Part shown: one piece after another, positions 47,566 to 55,434 of the stretch | How the letters are laid out: each line of letters starts with the position of its first letter | How positions within the stretch are numbered: position 1 is the stretch's first letter | Source of the DNA: CAWFFV01 sp963814985 | Lineage (GTDB): Bacteria; Chloroflexota; Ktedonobacteria; Ktedonobacterales; Ktedonobacteraceae | Assembly: GCA_963814985.1 (NCBI GenBank) | Contig: CAWFFV010000045.1 | Coordinates: 1-64,000, forward strand | Direction of reading: 5' to 3' | Length of the DNA stretch: 64,000 nucleotides | Made by a program: the position numbers and the translations under genes | The notes under the pieces: model-generated | Databases searched by the model: none | Told to the model about the DNA's origin: nothing | Seen by the model: only the letters and a program-made list of their open reading frames with translations

Positions 47566-48804
47566 CTACGCTGTGGGTGTCTTTCTCTCCTGCGCAGACA
47601 TCACCATGCTGGTATACTGCACCTCGCTCATCGGCTTGAGCACACCGGGCTTGCCCAATTCAATGACCGAGAAGATGACCTGCGGCGTCTCAATGCGCTC
47701 AAGCGCTTCCACCAGGTAGCGCACAGGAAAGATGAGATGGCGCTTGGGTCCCGTCACTTCGGCGGTCACCGTACTGATGTGATTGCCCATATCGGCATCG
47801 TCGGCCTCTACCATGAGCGATCCAACAGTGGAACCATTGCCGGACGGATTGAACGTCACGCGGGCCGTCTTGAACTCGTCCCTGGCGAAGAGCGAGGCAC
47901 GTCCCACCGCTGCGACAAACTGCCTGGTTTCAATAACGGCGCGGGTCGCAAAGTCTCTGGGAATGGAGCGCTGATATGGAGGGTAGGTGCCAGAGATGAG
48001 CCGTGACACGAAGTTGATGCGTTCCCCCTGTTCGCAGTGAAACACGACCTGATTTTGCTGCGGCGTCACCACGACCTGCACCTCTCCCTGCATGGGAAGA
48101 ACACGTGCCAGTTCCATTAAGTTACGGGCTGGCACCAGTACGGGAGGCAATGGCTCACCAGTTCCCGGCAACGGGGCAATCCGCTCGGCGAGACGGAAGG
48201 TATTCGCCGCCGCAAATGTCAGCGTTCCCCCTCCGATCTGCATGAAGACCGCTGTCAACACAGGTTTTAAATCATTGGTATCGGCTGCAAAAGCGACCTG
48301 TTCGACCATTCTCTTGAGTAGACCTGCCTCAACGATGCAGGGCGTTCCCTGCTGATTTTCCTCAATGCCTGGTATGATTGGGAACTCTCTGGGATCTTGC
48401 CCACGAATGTTGGAGACGCTGCCAGCGCATTGCATATGCAGTGTCTGCGATCCCTTCGCAATGGAGAGCGTCATCGTCCCCTTCGGCATCAGGCTCACCA
48501 TTTTTGTCAACAACTCGGCAGGTATGGCAGTCGTTCCCTCTCCTTCAATCTGGGCATCAACCCAGACCTGAATGCCAATCTCCAGATTTGTGGACGAGAT
48601 GCGTAGCCGCCCTTGATCTGTCGAAAGCAGAATGCATGCGAGGATAGGTTTCGTGCTATGCGCCAGTACGGCCCGGCTCACCATCGATAACCCATGCGCG
48701 AGATCGGATTGCTTGCATGTGAGCTTGAGGGCAGTATCGTCCAGTGTGACAGAAGAGGTCAGTGGAATAGCGGTGATCGAAGGAACGAATGGTGCGATAG
48801 TCAT
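47566..48804 (-). CDS. dnaN: DNA polymerase III beta subunit (sliding clamp), accessory copy
   Basis: A 412-aa DnaN-type clamp with three repeated domains. DLAHGLSMVSRAVLAHSTKP and LLSTDQGRLRISSTNLEIGI mark domain 1; ANTFRLAERI and PARNLMELARVLP mark domain 2; FPVRYLVEALERIETPQVIF marks domain 3. The usual C-terminal end is divergent (VQYTSMVMSAQERKTPTA). Start ATG 48804 (MTIAPFVPSITAIPL). It lies in a mobile-element block, not beside dnaA or recF, so it is an extra clamp that may serve the element's own replication. Confidence 0.9.
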   Translation of the reverse strand: MTIAPFVPSITAIPLTSSVTLDDTALKLTCKQSDLAHGLSMVSRAVLAHSTKPILACILLSTDQGRLRISSTNLEIGIQVWVDAQIEGEGTTAIPAELLTKMVSLMPKGTMTLSIAKGSQTLHMQCAGSVSNIRGQDPREFPIIPGIEENQQGTPCIVEAGLLKRMVEQVAFAADTNDLKPVLTAVFMQIGGGTLTFAAANTFRLAERIAPLPGTGEPLPPVLVPARNLMELARVLPMQGEVQVVVTPQQNQVVFHCEQGERINFVSRLISGTYPPYQRSIPRDFATRAVIETRQFVAAVGRASLFARDEFKTARVTFNPSGNGSTVGSLMVEADDADMGNHISTVTAEVTGPKRHLIFPVRYLVEALERIETPQVIFSVIELGKPGVLKPMSEVQYTSMVMSAQERKTPTA

Positions 48805-48846
48805 GATAGGGACTGTCCTTTCTTGATAAAAACACAAAACAGGAAA

Positions 48847-48871
48847 TGCCAGCACAGGGTACGTGCTGGCA
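48847..48871 (-). terminator. Hairpin before the sliding clamp gene
   Basis: TGCCAGCAC (48847-48855) pairs with GTGCTGGCA (48863-48871) around seven bases. On the minus strand it is followed by TTTCCTGTTTTGTGTTTTTA and then the clamp ribosome site, the same layout as before radC. Confidence 0.6.
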
Positions 48872-49013
48872 AACGTTGCTATACAAAGTTGGCCCATGTG
48901 CAAACAGCAGCATCAGGCACTTGCGGACATGCAGGTAAGAGCAGTAATCAGGCGCGTCGTCTGCCGGGATCGTACATACAAGAAAAATGATGGTGGTGAG
49001 TCGTCTGGTTTGT

Positions 49014-49889
49014 TTAGCGGGGACGGAAAAACGATGGCTTGCAACCAAGCACTCTTGCGAGTGCCTCCGGCGTGGTGTAGTGGGATCTCTTTGTTCCAGC
49101 GGGCAAGTCAAGGTAGGTCGCGAACTTCTTCAAGTTCCCAGTGATGAGGAGCCGGTAGAGGTAATCAGCCCCCTCTATTGCCATTGCCGCATTGATTGTC
49201 ATTGACTGGGCATTAGCGGCCAGCAGCTCTGCGCAGGAGAGGCGCTGATCTGCACGCTCCTCTGGTCGTGGTTCACGTAAGTTGGGTTCTTGCAGGAGTG
49301 GTGATGGAAGCAAGCTACAACGTGGCAACGCTCCGAGGGCGAACGCGGATGTGAGCGTCTGTACATTGGTTGTGCTTCCGAGCAGCACTTGCCCGTAATC
49401 CAGGCCGTTGCCCAGGTCAAGCCACCAGATACGCGAAACACCTATGCTATTGTTGTACGAAGGCCGCTCGTTTTTTTGCAGGGCAGTATGAAGGGCAATG
49501 CGTGCAGTCGCGTTGTCAACGCAACCCACCAGAACGGTGAGTGTATTCCAATCCGCAACCGCCATATCCGGCGAGAACGCGGAGGGAATGCATCCGATCT
49601 CTATGCCGAAATCTCGTGTATAGCGTTCAGCCAGGGCTTCAGCCTTATATCTCCCGATCTCGGCAGGGCAGAAGTTTTGCCGTGGGATATTTCCGGCTTC
49701 GATGGTGTCCGGATCGATAAATGTCAGCGAGGCATCTTTTCCTGCATTACGCAGTAAGACAATCATGCACGCCACATGCCGGGCCAGGAAGCTTCCTGTT
49801 CCCCCTAATCCGATCAGCACGATCTTGAGATGCTCTGTCTGAAAAGGGAGAACTGGTAACGCCTGAGCATAGCCCAGATCAAGCTCCAT
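49014..49889 (-). CDS. PRTRC system ThiF-family (E1-like) protein
   Basis: A 291-aa ThiF/E1-like protein. The Rossmann motif is IVLIGLGGTGSFLARHVACM, with the adenylation region FIDPDTIEAGNIPRQNFCPA and, later, VLVGCVDNATARIALHTALQ. In PRTRC cassettes it pairs with JAB, E2-like and ubiquitin-like genes and with ParB. ATG 49889 (MELDLGYAQAL) has GGAGG nine bases upstream and overlaps the JAB gene end by 11 bases, so the two are coupled. Confidence 0.87.
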   Translation of the reverse strand: MELDLGYAQALPVLPFQTEHLKIVLIGLGGTGSFLARHVACMIVLLRNAGKDASLTFIDPDTIEAGNIPRQNFCPAEIGRYKAEALAERYTRDFGIEIGCIPSAFSPDMAVADWNTLTVLVGCVDNATARIALHTALQKNERPSYNNSIGVSRIWWLDLGNGLDYGQVLLGSTTNVQTLTSAFALGALPRCSLLPSPLLQEPNLREPRPEERADQRLSCAELLAANAQSMTINAAMAIEGADYLYRLLITGNLKKFATYLDLPAGTKRSHYTTPEALARVLGCKPSFFRPR

Positions 49890-50580
49890 AGGACGCATCC
49901 TCCATTCTTTCGATGTTGTGTTGTGGCCCAGCGTCGCGCAACCGGTCTCGCACGACACAATCCGTGATGCCCCAGGGTAGCGAGAGCACCATTGATGCAG
50001 GGATCTCCCAGAAATGTCCGTAAATGCCGATCCGCATGCGGAATCTCTGGGATGTCGCCGAACTTCGTCCTACGACACCATACAACCGGAAGCCTTGTTC
50101 GTCTGCCGTATCGGTCCTGGAGAAAAAAGCGGACATCTTATTATGGCTATGGATTTCCATCAGCGTATTGGCGTAGAGCGAGGGATCAAGCGCCTCTACG
50201 ACAGGTGAGACACGCATAGCCTGCTGATCCTGGAGCGGAACGGTCAACTGCCAGCCTCGTCGGGTGTCCCAGGTGAGATAGAACAGGATCTCCAGGAGAT
50301 CACCGTCTGGTGTACGAGCCTCGTACGCAAGCCTGAGCATCTCGGATACCAGCCAGACATCAACTGGTGGGTAGGTCAGGTGCACATAGGGTTCGATCGG
50401 GTAGAGTCCGCTGATAGCGCAGGGAGCCACCGGGATAAGCGCCTCCAGCCCTTCTCGCCTGGCCCACGCGAAGACGCCATTCTGTGCGATCACGTAGCCA
50501 CGCGGCCAGGGAATTGGTGGCAGCACCGGTTGCTCCATGAGCATATGCCCGACCAGTTTTAAAGAAGGGATTCTCATCAT
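49879..50580 (-). CDS. PRTRC system protein A (JAB-like)
   Basis: A 233-aa JAB/MPN protein. The metal motif MEIHSHNKMSAFFSRTDTAD (E, H-x-H, then S-x2-D) lies at about residue 140, the PRTRC-A pattern. It would be a metalloprotease acting on the cassette's ubiquitin-like protein. ATG 50580 is followed by a second ATG. It ends inside the ThiF start. Confidence 0.87.
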   Translation of the reverse strand: MMRIPSLKLVGHMLMEQPVLPPIPWPRGYVIAQNGVFAWARREGLEALIPVAPCAISGLYPIEPYVHLTYPPVDVWLVSEMLRLAYEARTPDGDLLEILFYLTWDTRRGWQLTVPLQDQQAMRVSPVVEALDPSLYANTLMEIHSHNKMSAFFSRTDTADEQGFRLYGVVGRSSATSQRFRMRIGIYGHFWEIPASMVLSLPWGITDCVVRDRLRDAGPQHNIERMEDASYGA

Positions 50581-50616
50581 TCGCTTCCTCTCTTGAGTAA
50601 GTAGTGGTCAACAACG

Positions 50617-51357
50617 TCATTGAGGGTGCGCAGTTCTTTGCTTCGCGTCAAGTACCGCTGGCCGCCGATATATGGCGTCAGGTCCTGTACCGGATAGTGA
50701 CTTTGCATTAGATTGTGCCAGAGCAACCAGTTGACGTCGCACATCCTCGGCGAAGGCTTGTGATTTTCCGTGTGCCATATCTGCGTTAAATGGGGAGTCG
50801 ATAAAGAGCCGCCAGACCTCGTCGAGAGTCTTGCACCCCGCCATCGGTGGGCGGTTGCTGCCAAAGCAGATATGCCCGTCGGGATAGACATTGGGAAATG
50901 GGGCATGAAAGAGTTGTGCCGACGGATCGCAGGTTCTTTCTTGCAGTGCCCAGACATAATAGGTTGAGTTTACTCCCGCAAACACCAAAGCTGGCAGCAT
51001 GGGCGCAACGATCAGGGGTTCGGCGGAATTCTGTGTCGAGAGGCGGATTTCCTGCTTGCCTGGCGGAATGAATTTCACGATAAAGGTGCCCGCTGGCCCG
51101 CTTCCCCAACGTACCACGCCCTCCGGTAGCCACCCACTGTCCACCGACTCCTCAACAAAGGCTGCTCGTAATGTCTGAGTAGAGACGCCTTTGCAGACGA
51201 CCTCCGCGCCGCGATGATGGTACAGTATGTATTGCCCTCGCGTGAAGAGCAGAGCTGCCTCATACTGAGCATGCTCGGCCAGGTGCCTGATGAGCGCACT
51301 CGCCGCAGACTCTTTGCACTCGGTTTCCTCTAGTTCGTTATCTGCGATCTGTTCCAT
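50617..51357 (-). CDS. PRTRC system protein B (E2-like)
   Basis: A 246-aa protein. FPNVYPDGHICFGSNRPPMA (about residue 150) and EVWRLFIDSPFNADMAHGKS are the PRTRC-B signatures; the Cys in HICFGS is the candidate conjugating residue of an E2-like fold. ATG 51357 (MEQIADNELEE) has an AAAGG site and overlaps the preceding gene by 28 bases. Its partners are the ThiF, JAB and ubiquitin-like proteins. Confidence 0.85.
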   Translation of the reverse strand: MEQIADNELEETECKESAASALIRHLAEHAQYEAALLFTRGQYILYHHRGAEVVCKGVSTQTLRAAFVEESVDSGWLPEGVVRWGSGPAGTFIVKFIPPGKQEIRLSTQNSAEPLIVAPMLPALVFAGVNSTYYVWALQERTCDPSAQLFHAPFPNVYPDGHICFGSNRPPMAGCKTLDEVWRLFIDSPFNADMAHGKSQAFAEDVRRQLVALAQSNAKSLSGTGPDAIYRRPAVLDAKQRTAHPQ

Positions 51358-52103
51358 AAGTCTATTACCTTTCTCAAATGCTGCAGATCGGCAGCGAGCC
51401 ATTTCGCCAGCACGTCGGTCTGTTCAGTCATGATTTGTGCCTCTGTCCAGTGCCGGGCGAGCAGGGCAACATCCTCCAGATCCCAGAACATGTCCTCGCA
51501 CAGTATCTCGTCTGTGGGATCAAGAAACGCGTTCCCGGTCGAATGGTCGATCATGCGCATCGCCGTTGGCAGATAACGTAGTGGCTCCTCTTCTGACTGG
51601 CAGAGTTCGTCCATTTGGTCCAGCGAAACGCTCCCCGTACGCCTGACCTGACCCAGTATCTCCAGGACCTCAGTCCCAAGTTCCTCCACACCTACCTCAT
51701 CGCAGGGTTCAACAAGCAGGAGCAGCATCTGCCATCCTGGCTCGAAGTCTGAGAATGGACGCTCCCAGCGGTCGATCCCATAGGCATAGAGCGGGATCGT
51801 TGAGAGTCGCTCGCCCTCGTCTGCACACATCAGAAGATGGTCAAGAGCAAACGGGAAGAGCTTGTCGTCGATGAACTTGATACAGTTGAGTTCCACCTCG
51901 CTGTACGTGTTCTTATCTTCTGGTAGCAGTTTGTCTTGATCCTTTGTCCAATCGGTGGGAAGTTTCGTCGGGAAGTATTTCTGGTGGATTGCTAGCAACT
52001 GGATCGTTTCCCAACGCTGACGCAGATAGGTATCCGCGTCATGATAGTTGGTTGGGAGTTGATAGCGGTACAAACGCTGCAACGATGTAATATCGTAGGG
52101 CAT
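51330..52103 (-). CDS. PRTRC-cassette protein, possible protein F
   Basis: A 257-aa acidic protein from ATG 52103 (MPYDITSLQRLYRYQ). It has LFPFALDHLLMCADEGERLS and DWERPFSDFEPGWQMLLLLV-like text (RWERPFSDFEPGWQ), then many acidic residues. Its place in the cassette fits PRTRC protein F, but I am not sure of the family. It shares 28 bases with the E2-like gene. Confidence 0.55.
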   Translation of the reverse strand: MPYDITSLQRLYRYQLPTNYHDADTYLRQRWETIQLLAIHQKYFPTKLPTDWTKDQDKLLPEDKNTYSEVELNCIKFIDDKLFPFALDHLLMCADEGERLSTIPLYAYGIDRWERPFSDFEPGWQMLLLLVEPCDEVGVEELGTEVLEILGQVRRTGSVSLDQMDELCQSEEEPLRYLPTAMRMIDHSTGNAFLDPTDEILCEDMFWDLEDVALLARHWTEAQIMTEQTDVLAKWLAADLQHLRKVIDLWNRSQITN

Positions 52104-52137
52104 ATGTGTATGTCCTTCTTTGCTTGCGAGATTGGCA

Positions 52138-52201
52138 GCTATGACATAGCCCCAGGATGAGTGTGTCAACGCCATCTCCCTGGGGCCAACTCTGTCATAG
52201 C
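52138..52201 (-). other. Composite hairpin in the PRTRC cassette
   Basis: GCTATGACA (52138-52146) pairs with TGTCATAGC (52193-52201), and CCCCAGG (52150-52156) with CCTGGGG (52179-52185). No T tract follows. It lies between the ubiquitin-like gene and the next gene and may be an mRNA processing or regulatory structure. Confidence 0.55.
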
Positions 52202-52213
52202 ATCTTTGGTTGT

Positions 52214-52667
52214 TTAGAGGCCATGCGGGACATCGGAACCGACGACGGCAGGAGCAGCAGTGAGCACACGCAACGCTTCCATGATGTGGCGCTCTTCCGC
52301 CACACCACACTTGATCGCCTCATCGATACGTGGCTGGATCGCGAGTAGCACTGATAAGTCGAGCACCCTCCGTGCCTCCAGCATATGCATCTCGCAGGCC
52401 AGTTCCATTGCCGGATTGATCGATGGAGAAGCATCCAACAGCAGTTGCAGCACTCGCGTGTGCCCCTTTGGGTCCTGGTTGTTTCACCAGCGTGATATAG
52501 GGCTGATTGTTGCGCGTTTCGCGCTGAAACACGGCTCCGGCAGCGATCTCGAAATTGGGGCGTAGAGCGTCACGCAGGAGTTGGTCGCTCTCCTGGATTG
52601 TTGCCCCTCCATTCGCGATAGCATCATCGATCTGGTATTCCTGGCCTTCGATTTTGAGAGTTGCCAT
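52214..52667 (-). pseudogene. PRTRC ubiquitin-like protein (C-like), frameshifted
   Basis: From ATG 52667 the protein begins MATLKIEGQEYQIDDAIANG, a beta-grasp-like N-terminus, and reaches TLVKQPGPKG, like the GTKG-type tail of PRTRC protein C. The frame breaks in a G4 run (minus strand, 52463-52466); with GGG it continues as HTRVLQLLLDASPSINPAM and ends at 52214 with VVGSDVPHGL. So an extra helical tail of about 80 residues follows the ubiquitin-like part. Either a sequence error or a real mutation; the ubiquitin-like half alone could still be made. Confidence 0.6.
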
Positions 52668-52713
52668 AGATATTTTTGTCCTTTCTGTGGTATCTCTTTG
52701 TTTTGTATTGATC

Positions 52714-53275
52714 TTACAGGTCGTCGAATAGCCCACCGAGCACGAGTCCCTCTTTTGGCAGTGGGGTTGCAGTTGTTGGGACTGGTGGCGGAGAACTGGC
52801 GGACGTGGTTGAAGAAACGATCTTTTTCTGCTTTCCGGCATCTCTTGCCAGAGGCTGTGCAGGTTTCTGCGTTATTCTGGTCCCAGTAGCCACCTTTTTC
52901 CCAGCGTACTGAACGTGTCGTTGTTTGCGCGCCGGGAGGTCTTGCTGCAAAGCTTCCAGTAACGAAGTAAGTGCTGGTGGTAAAGGACCCCCCAACTCAT
53001 CCTCAGAGGAAAGTAAACGGTACAGGGGCAGATCTTCTTTGTTCGCTGTCCCATTCTGGACACTCAACAGGACGGGCTCTACTGCCATCCACCTGACGCT
53101 GTGGGCGTAACTGTATCACGATCATGACTGTGCATTTCTGATACTCATAGAGATCTTCTGGCGGTGTCGGGGCACGAGCCGGAGAGAGCGCGGATACTTG
53201 TGTCACTGACTTCGTGACTTCTGCTGGAATGTCTGCCTGAGCACCATTTGGCGTACTTGCAGATGAAGATTGCAC
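52714..53275 (-). pseudogene. PRTRC-associated protein, possibly E, frameshifted
   Basis: From GTG 53275 (AGGAGG site) the first frame gives YEYQKCTVMIVIQLRPQRQV; a break near 53076 leads to PVLLSVQNGTANKEDLPLYR and LPPALTSLLEALQQDLPAR. The joined text resembles a PRTRC protein E-like family with a Pro-rich tail (SSPPPVPTTATPLPKEG). It is two indels at most from intact. Confidence 0.55.
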
Positions 53276-53368
53276 TATTCTACCTCCTTTTCATAAGGTA
53301 TGCATCTGCGACATGCTGGAGGAGCGGCGTGTTGTATGTAAAAGCGCATTCTTTCCATCTTCCTGTTA

Positions 53369-54217
53369 TTATTTCTCCGTTTCGTAAAAGGGAAGGGCAC
53401 TTGCTTGATGCAGTTCCAATCCTTTGAGCAGTTTTTCTTTGGCTTTCTCGTTCACTGAGCCATCGCTGTACTGAATGAGCGCAATGTTGCTAATCGGTAG
53501 CCCGAGGATGAATCCGGGTTTCCAGGCGGGAACACGCTCCTCTGTGGGACAGTACTCATAGATCGTACTGCCGACGCGGCGCAAACAGAGCGGCAGATTG
53601 CCAGGACGCTCAAAGATCTCGATGGCCTCATCTTTCGGCAAGATATCCCACAGTTTGAAGATGCACGGACCAACGCGCTCATCGTCATGTGTTGCGTCAA
53701 CGGTCTCACCTTCCTCCAGATCCTTATGATACAGGCGCCTAAAAAACGTCTGATCATGATACGGGAGGTGCTTGTGACAGCGCTCAGGAGGGATGAGGTC
53801 CGACCAGGATACAATGATGGCACGTGGATGCGCGAGCAGCATACGGCTCCGACGTGTGAGCTTGCTCAGATCCATCTGGGGATTGAGCCGACGTGAAGCT
53901 CCCAGGCGACGCGTTTCCTCAATGTAGTCCGCTGCCTCTGGATAGTATTCCGCGCCCACCCAGATGAGCACATCGTAGATGGGTTCTTGCGTCTGTGGGT
54001 CGAGTACTGGCGTTCCCGAAGCCGGATCGGTGCGTAGCCAGAGTTGTGGTTTGTTAACCAGATCCACTCCTTCCGGCAAGGGCAATGGCGGATCGAGGAG
54101 GAAATGTTCGAGTGGACTCCCACCAGACCCGACTCCGCACTCGATATAGACACCGCCTGACTCACGCTCCCCACAGCCGCGAGGTTCGGGAATGGCTTTG
54201 CAGAACTCTTCAAACAT
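53369..54217 (-). CDS. Unknown PRTRC-neighbour protein
   Basis: A 282-aa protein (MFEEFCKAIPEPRGCGERES) with no family I can name. The N-terminal Cys-rich segment (RGCGERESGGVYIECGVGSG) might bind metal or nucleotide. The C-terminal part reads LCLRRVGSTIYEYCPTEERV, beta-rich. ATG 54217 has GGAGAACC upstream and overlaps the ParB stop by eight bases, so it is co-translated with ParB. Confidence 0.6.
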   Translation of the reverse strand: MFEEFCKAIPEPRGCGERESGGVYIECGVGSGGSPLEHFLLDPPLPLPEGVDLVNKPQLWLRTDPASGTPVLDPQTQEPIYDVLIWVGAEYYPEAADYIEETRRLGASRRLNPQMDLSKLTRRSRMLLAHPRAIIVSWSDLIPPERCHKHLPYHDQTFFRRLYHKDLEEGETVDATHDDERVGPCIFKLWDILPKDEAIEIFERPGNLPLCLRRVGSTIYEYCPTEERVPAWKPGFILGLPISNIALIQYSDGSVNEKAKEKLLKGLELHQASALPFYETEK

Positions 54218-55241
54218 GTATGGGTTCTCCTTCTTGTCGGGGTACTGGCTGGCTGCGTTGAACGATCTCTAGCTCTTTGATCAGGACTTGCGTTAGCGTC
54301 CCAGCCCGCTGAAGTGCAGCCTCCATCCGTGTTTGTGGCTCGAATTGGCGCAACATCATGAGCATGTGCGCTACAGATGGAGGGCCATCTGGCATGGCGG
54401 AATGAGACTGAATAGACAGGGGTGATGAGAGCGCAGCCGGGGCAACCTGACTTTCGTTCGCAAGCGCAGTCCACACCTGAGACAGGTTGGTATGCATGGA
54501 GATCAGACCCTGGTTCACCTGCCGTTTGAGCAAGCTTCCGACCAGTTCAGATGTCAGCTCCTCGCCCTCATGGCTCATAGCGTTCAGACGCTCGCGCTCT
54601 GTTTCCCTGAGTCTTGTGATCTGCATCGCCACGTCCAGGTTCACTGCTCCTGCGCAAATCTGATCGAGGATGGCATTGGGAAGCAGGGCAATATCGAGGC
54701 GTCCTCTGATTGTCCTGGCATTGAATCCGTATGCCTTGAGGTCATCGAGCGTCATCGCGACGCCTTCACGAATGAGCTGGCGCAGGCTCACCACGTCCTG
54801 TACCCAGGACTCGGAGCGCTGGTCGTTTTCAACCAGGCCCAGGAATGCGTTAAGCCGGGGAACGTTTCGCTCGTAGACCTCACACTTGATAGTCTTGAAA
54901 CGGGCATTCCCTTTTGCAAGGAGGCGACGAGCGGCCACAAGACGCCTCCGTCCCATGACCACGACATAGGATGCGTCATCGGCATCCCATGCTGTCCCGC
55001 TACAAAACGCTACCGATGGAGGTTGCCGGATGCCAACCAGTTCAATACTGCGCATGAAGCGAGCCGATAGTCTGACCTGTGTCTCGCTGGGGAGAGTGAT
55101 CCGTTCCAGCGGGACCTGTTTGGTATGCACTGGTGGCAGTTCTTTAATTCCGCAGATCTGCATCAGGCGTTGCAGCTTTGGATCAAGCGCAGCCACGTCG
55201 CCCTCTTGAAACAAAGAGGGTCGTTTGGTTCCTGTTCGCAT
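54210..55241 (-). CDS. PRTRC-type ParB-like protein
   Basis: A 343-aa ParB/Spo0J-family protein. The N-terminal ParB/sulfiredoxin domain shows PLERITLPSETQVRLSARF and the GxRRL box in VVVMGRRRLVAARRLLAKG; NAFLGLVENDQRSESWVQDV follows. The middle helix-turn-helix (LDDLKAYGFNARTIRGRLDI) binds DNA. In PRTRC cassettes this ParB relative gives the system its name; partition itself is unproven as no ParA is in view. ATG 55241 has GAGGAG. Confidence 0.85.
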   Translation of the reverse strand: MRTGTKRPSLFQEGDVAALDPKLQRLMQICGIKELPPVHTKQVPLERITLPSETQVRLSARFMRSIELVGIRQPPSVAFCSGTAWDADDASYVVVMGRRRLVAARRLLAKGNARFKTIKCEVYERNVPRLNAFLGLVENDQRSESWVQDVVSLRQLIREGVAMTLDDLKAYGFNARTIRGRLDIALLPNAILDQICAGAVNLDVAMQITRLRETERERLNAMSHEGEELTSELVGSLLKRQVNQGLISMHTNLSQVWTALANESQVAPAALSSPLSIQSHSAMPDGPPSVAHMLMMLRQFEPQTRMEAALQRAGTLTQVLIKELEIVQRSQPVPRQEGEPIHV

Positions 55242-55434
55242 CGTAATTTATCTCCTCTCTTGGGAGAGTCCATCCAGGTGTCTGCCTGCATCCGGGTCTG
55301 CCCCGATAGAAAACCGACTTGCCATGAGGGCAGGCCAAAATGGATACTCATATCGGGAAAAGGGTAAGGAAGAGGCAGACAAGGAACAATAGTATAAAGA
55401 AGGTTGAGAGCGGAAGCATCGAAAAATGCAGCAC
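55242..55434. other. Short gap, no gene
   Basis: Gap between the ParB gene and the large methyltransferase-helicase gene; no coding frame with support. Confidence 0.4.
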
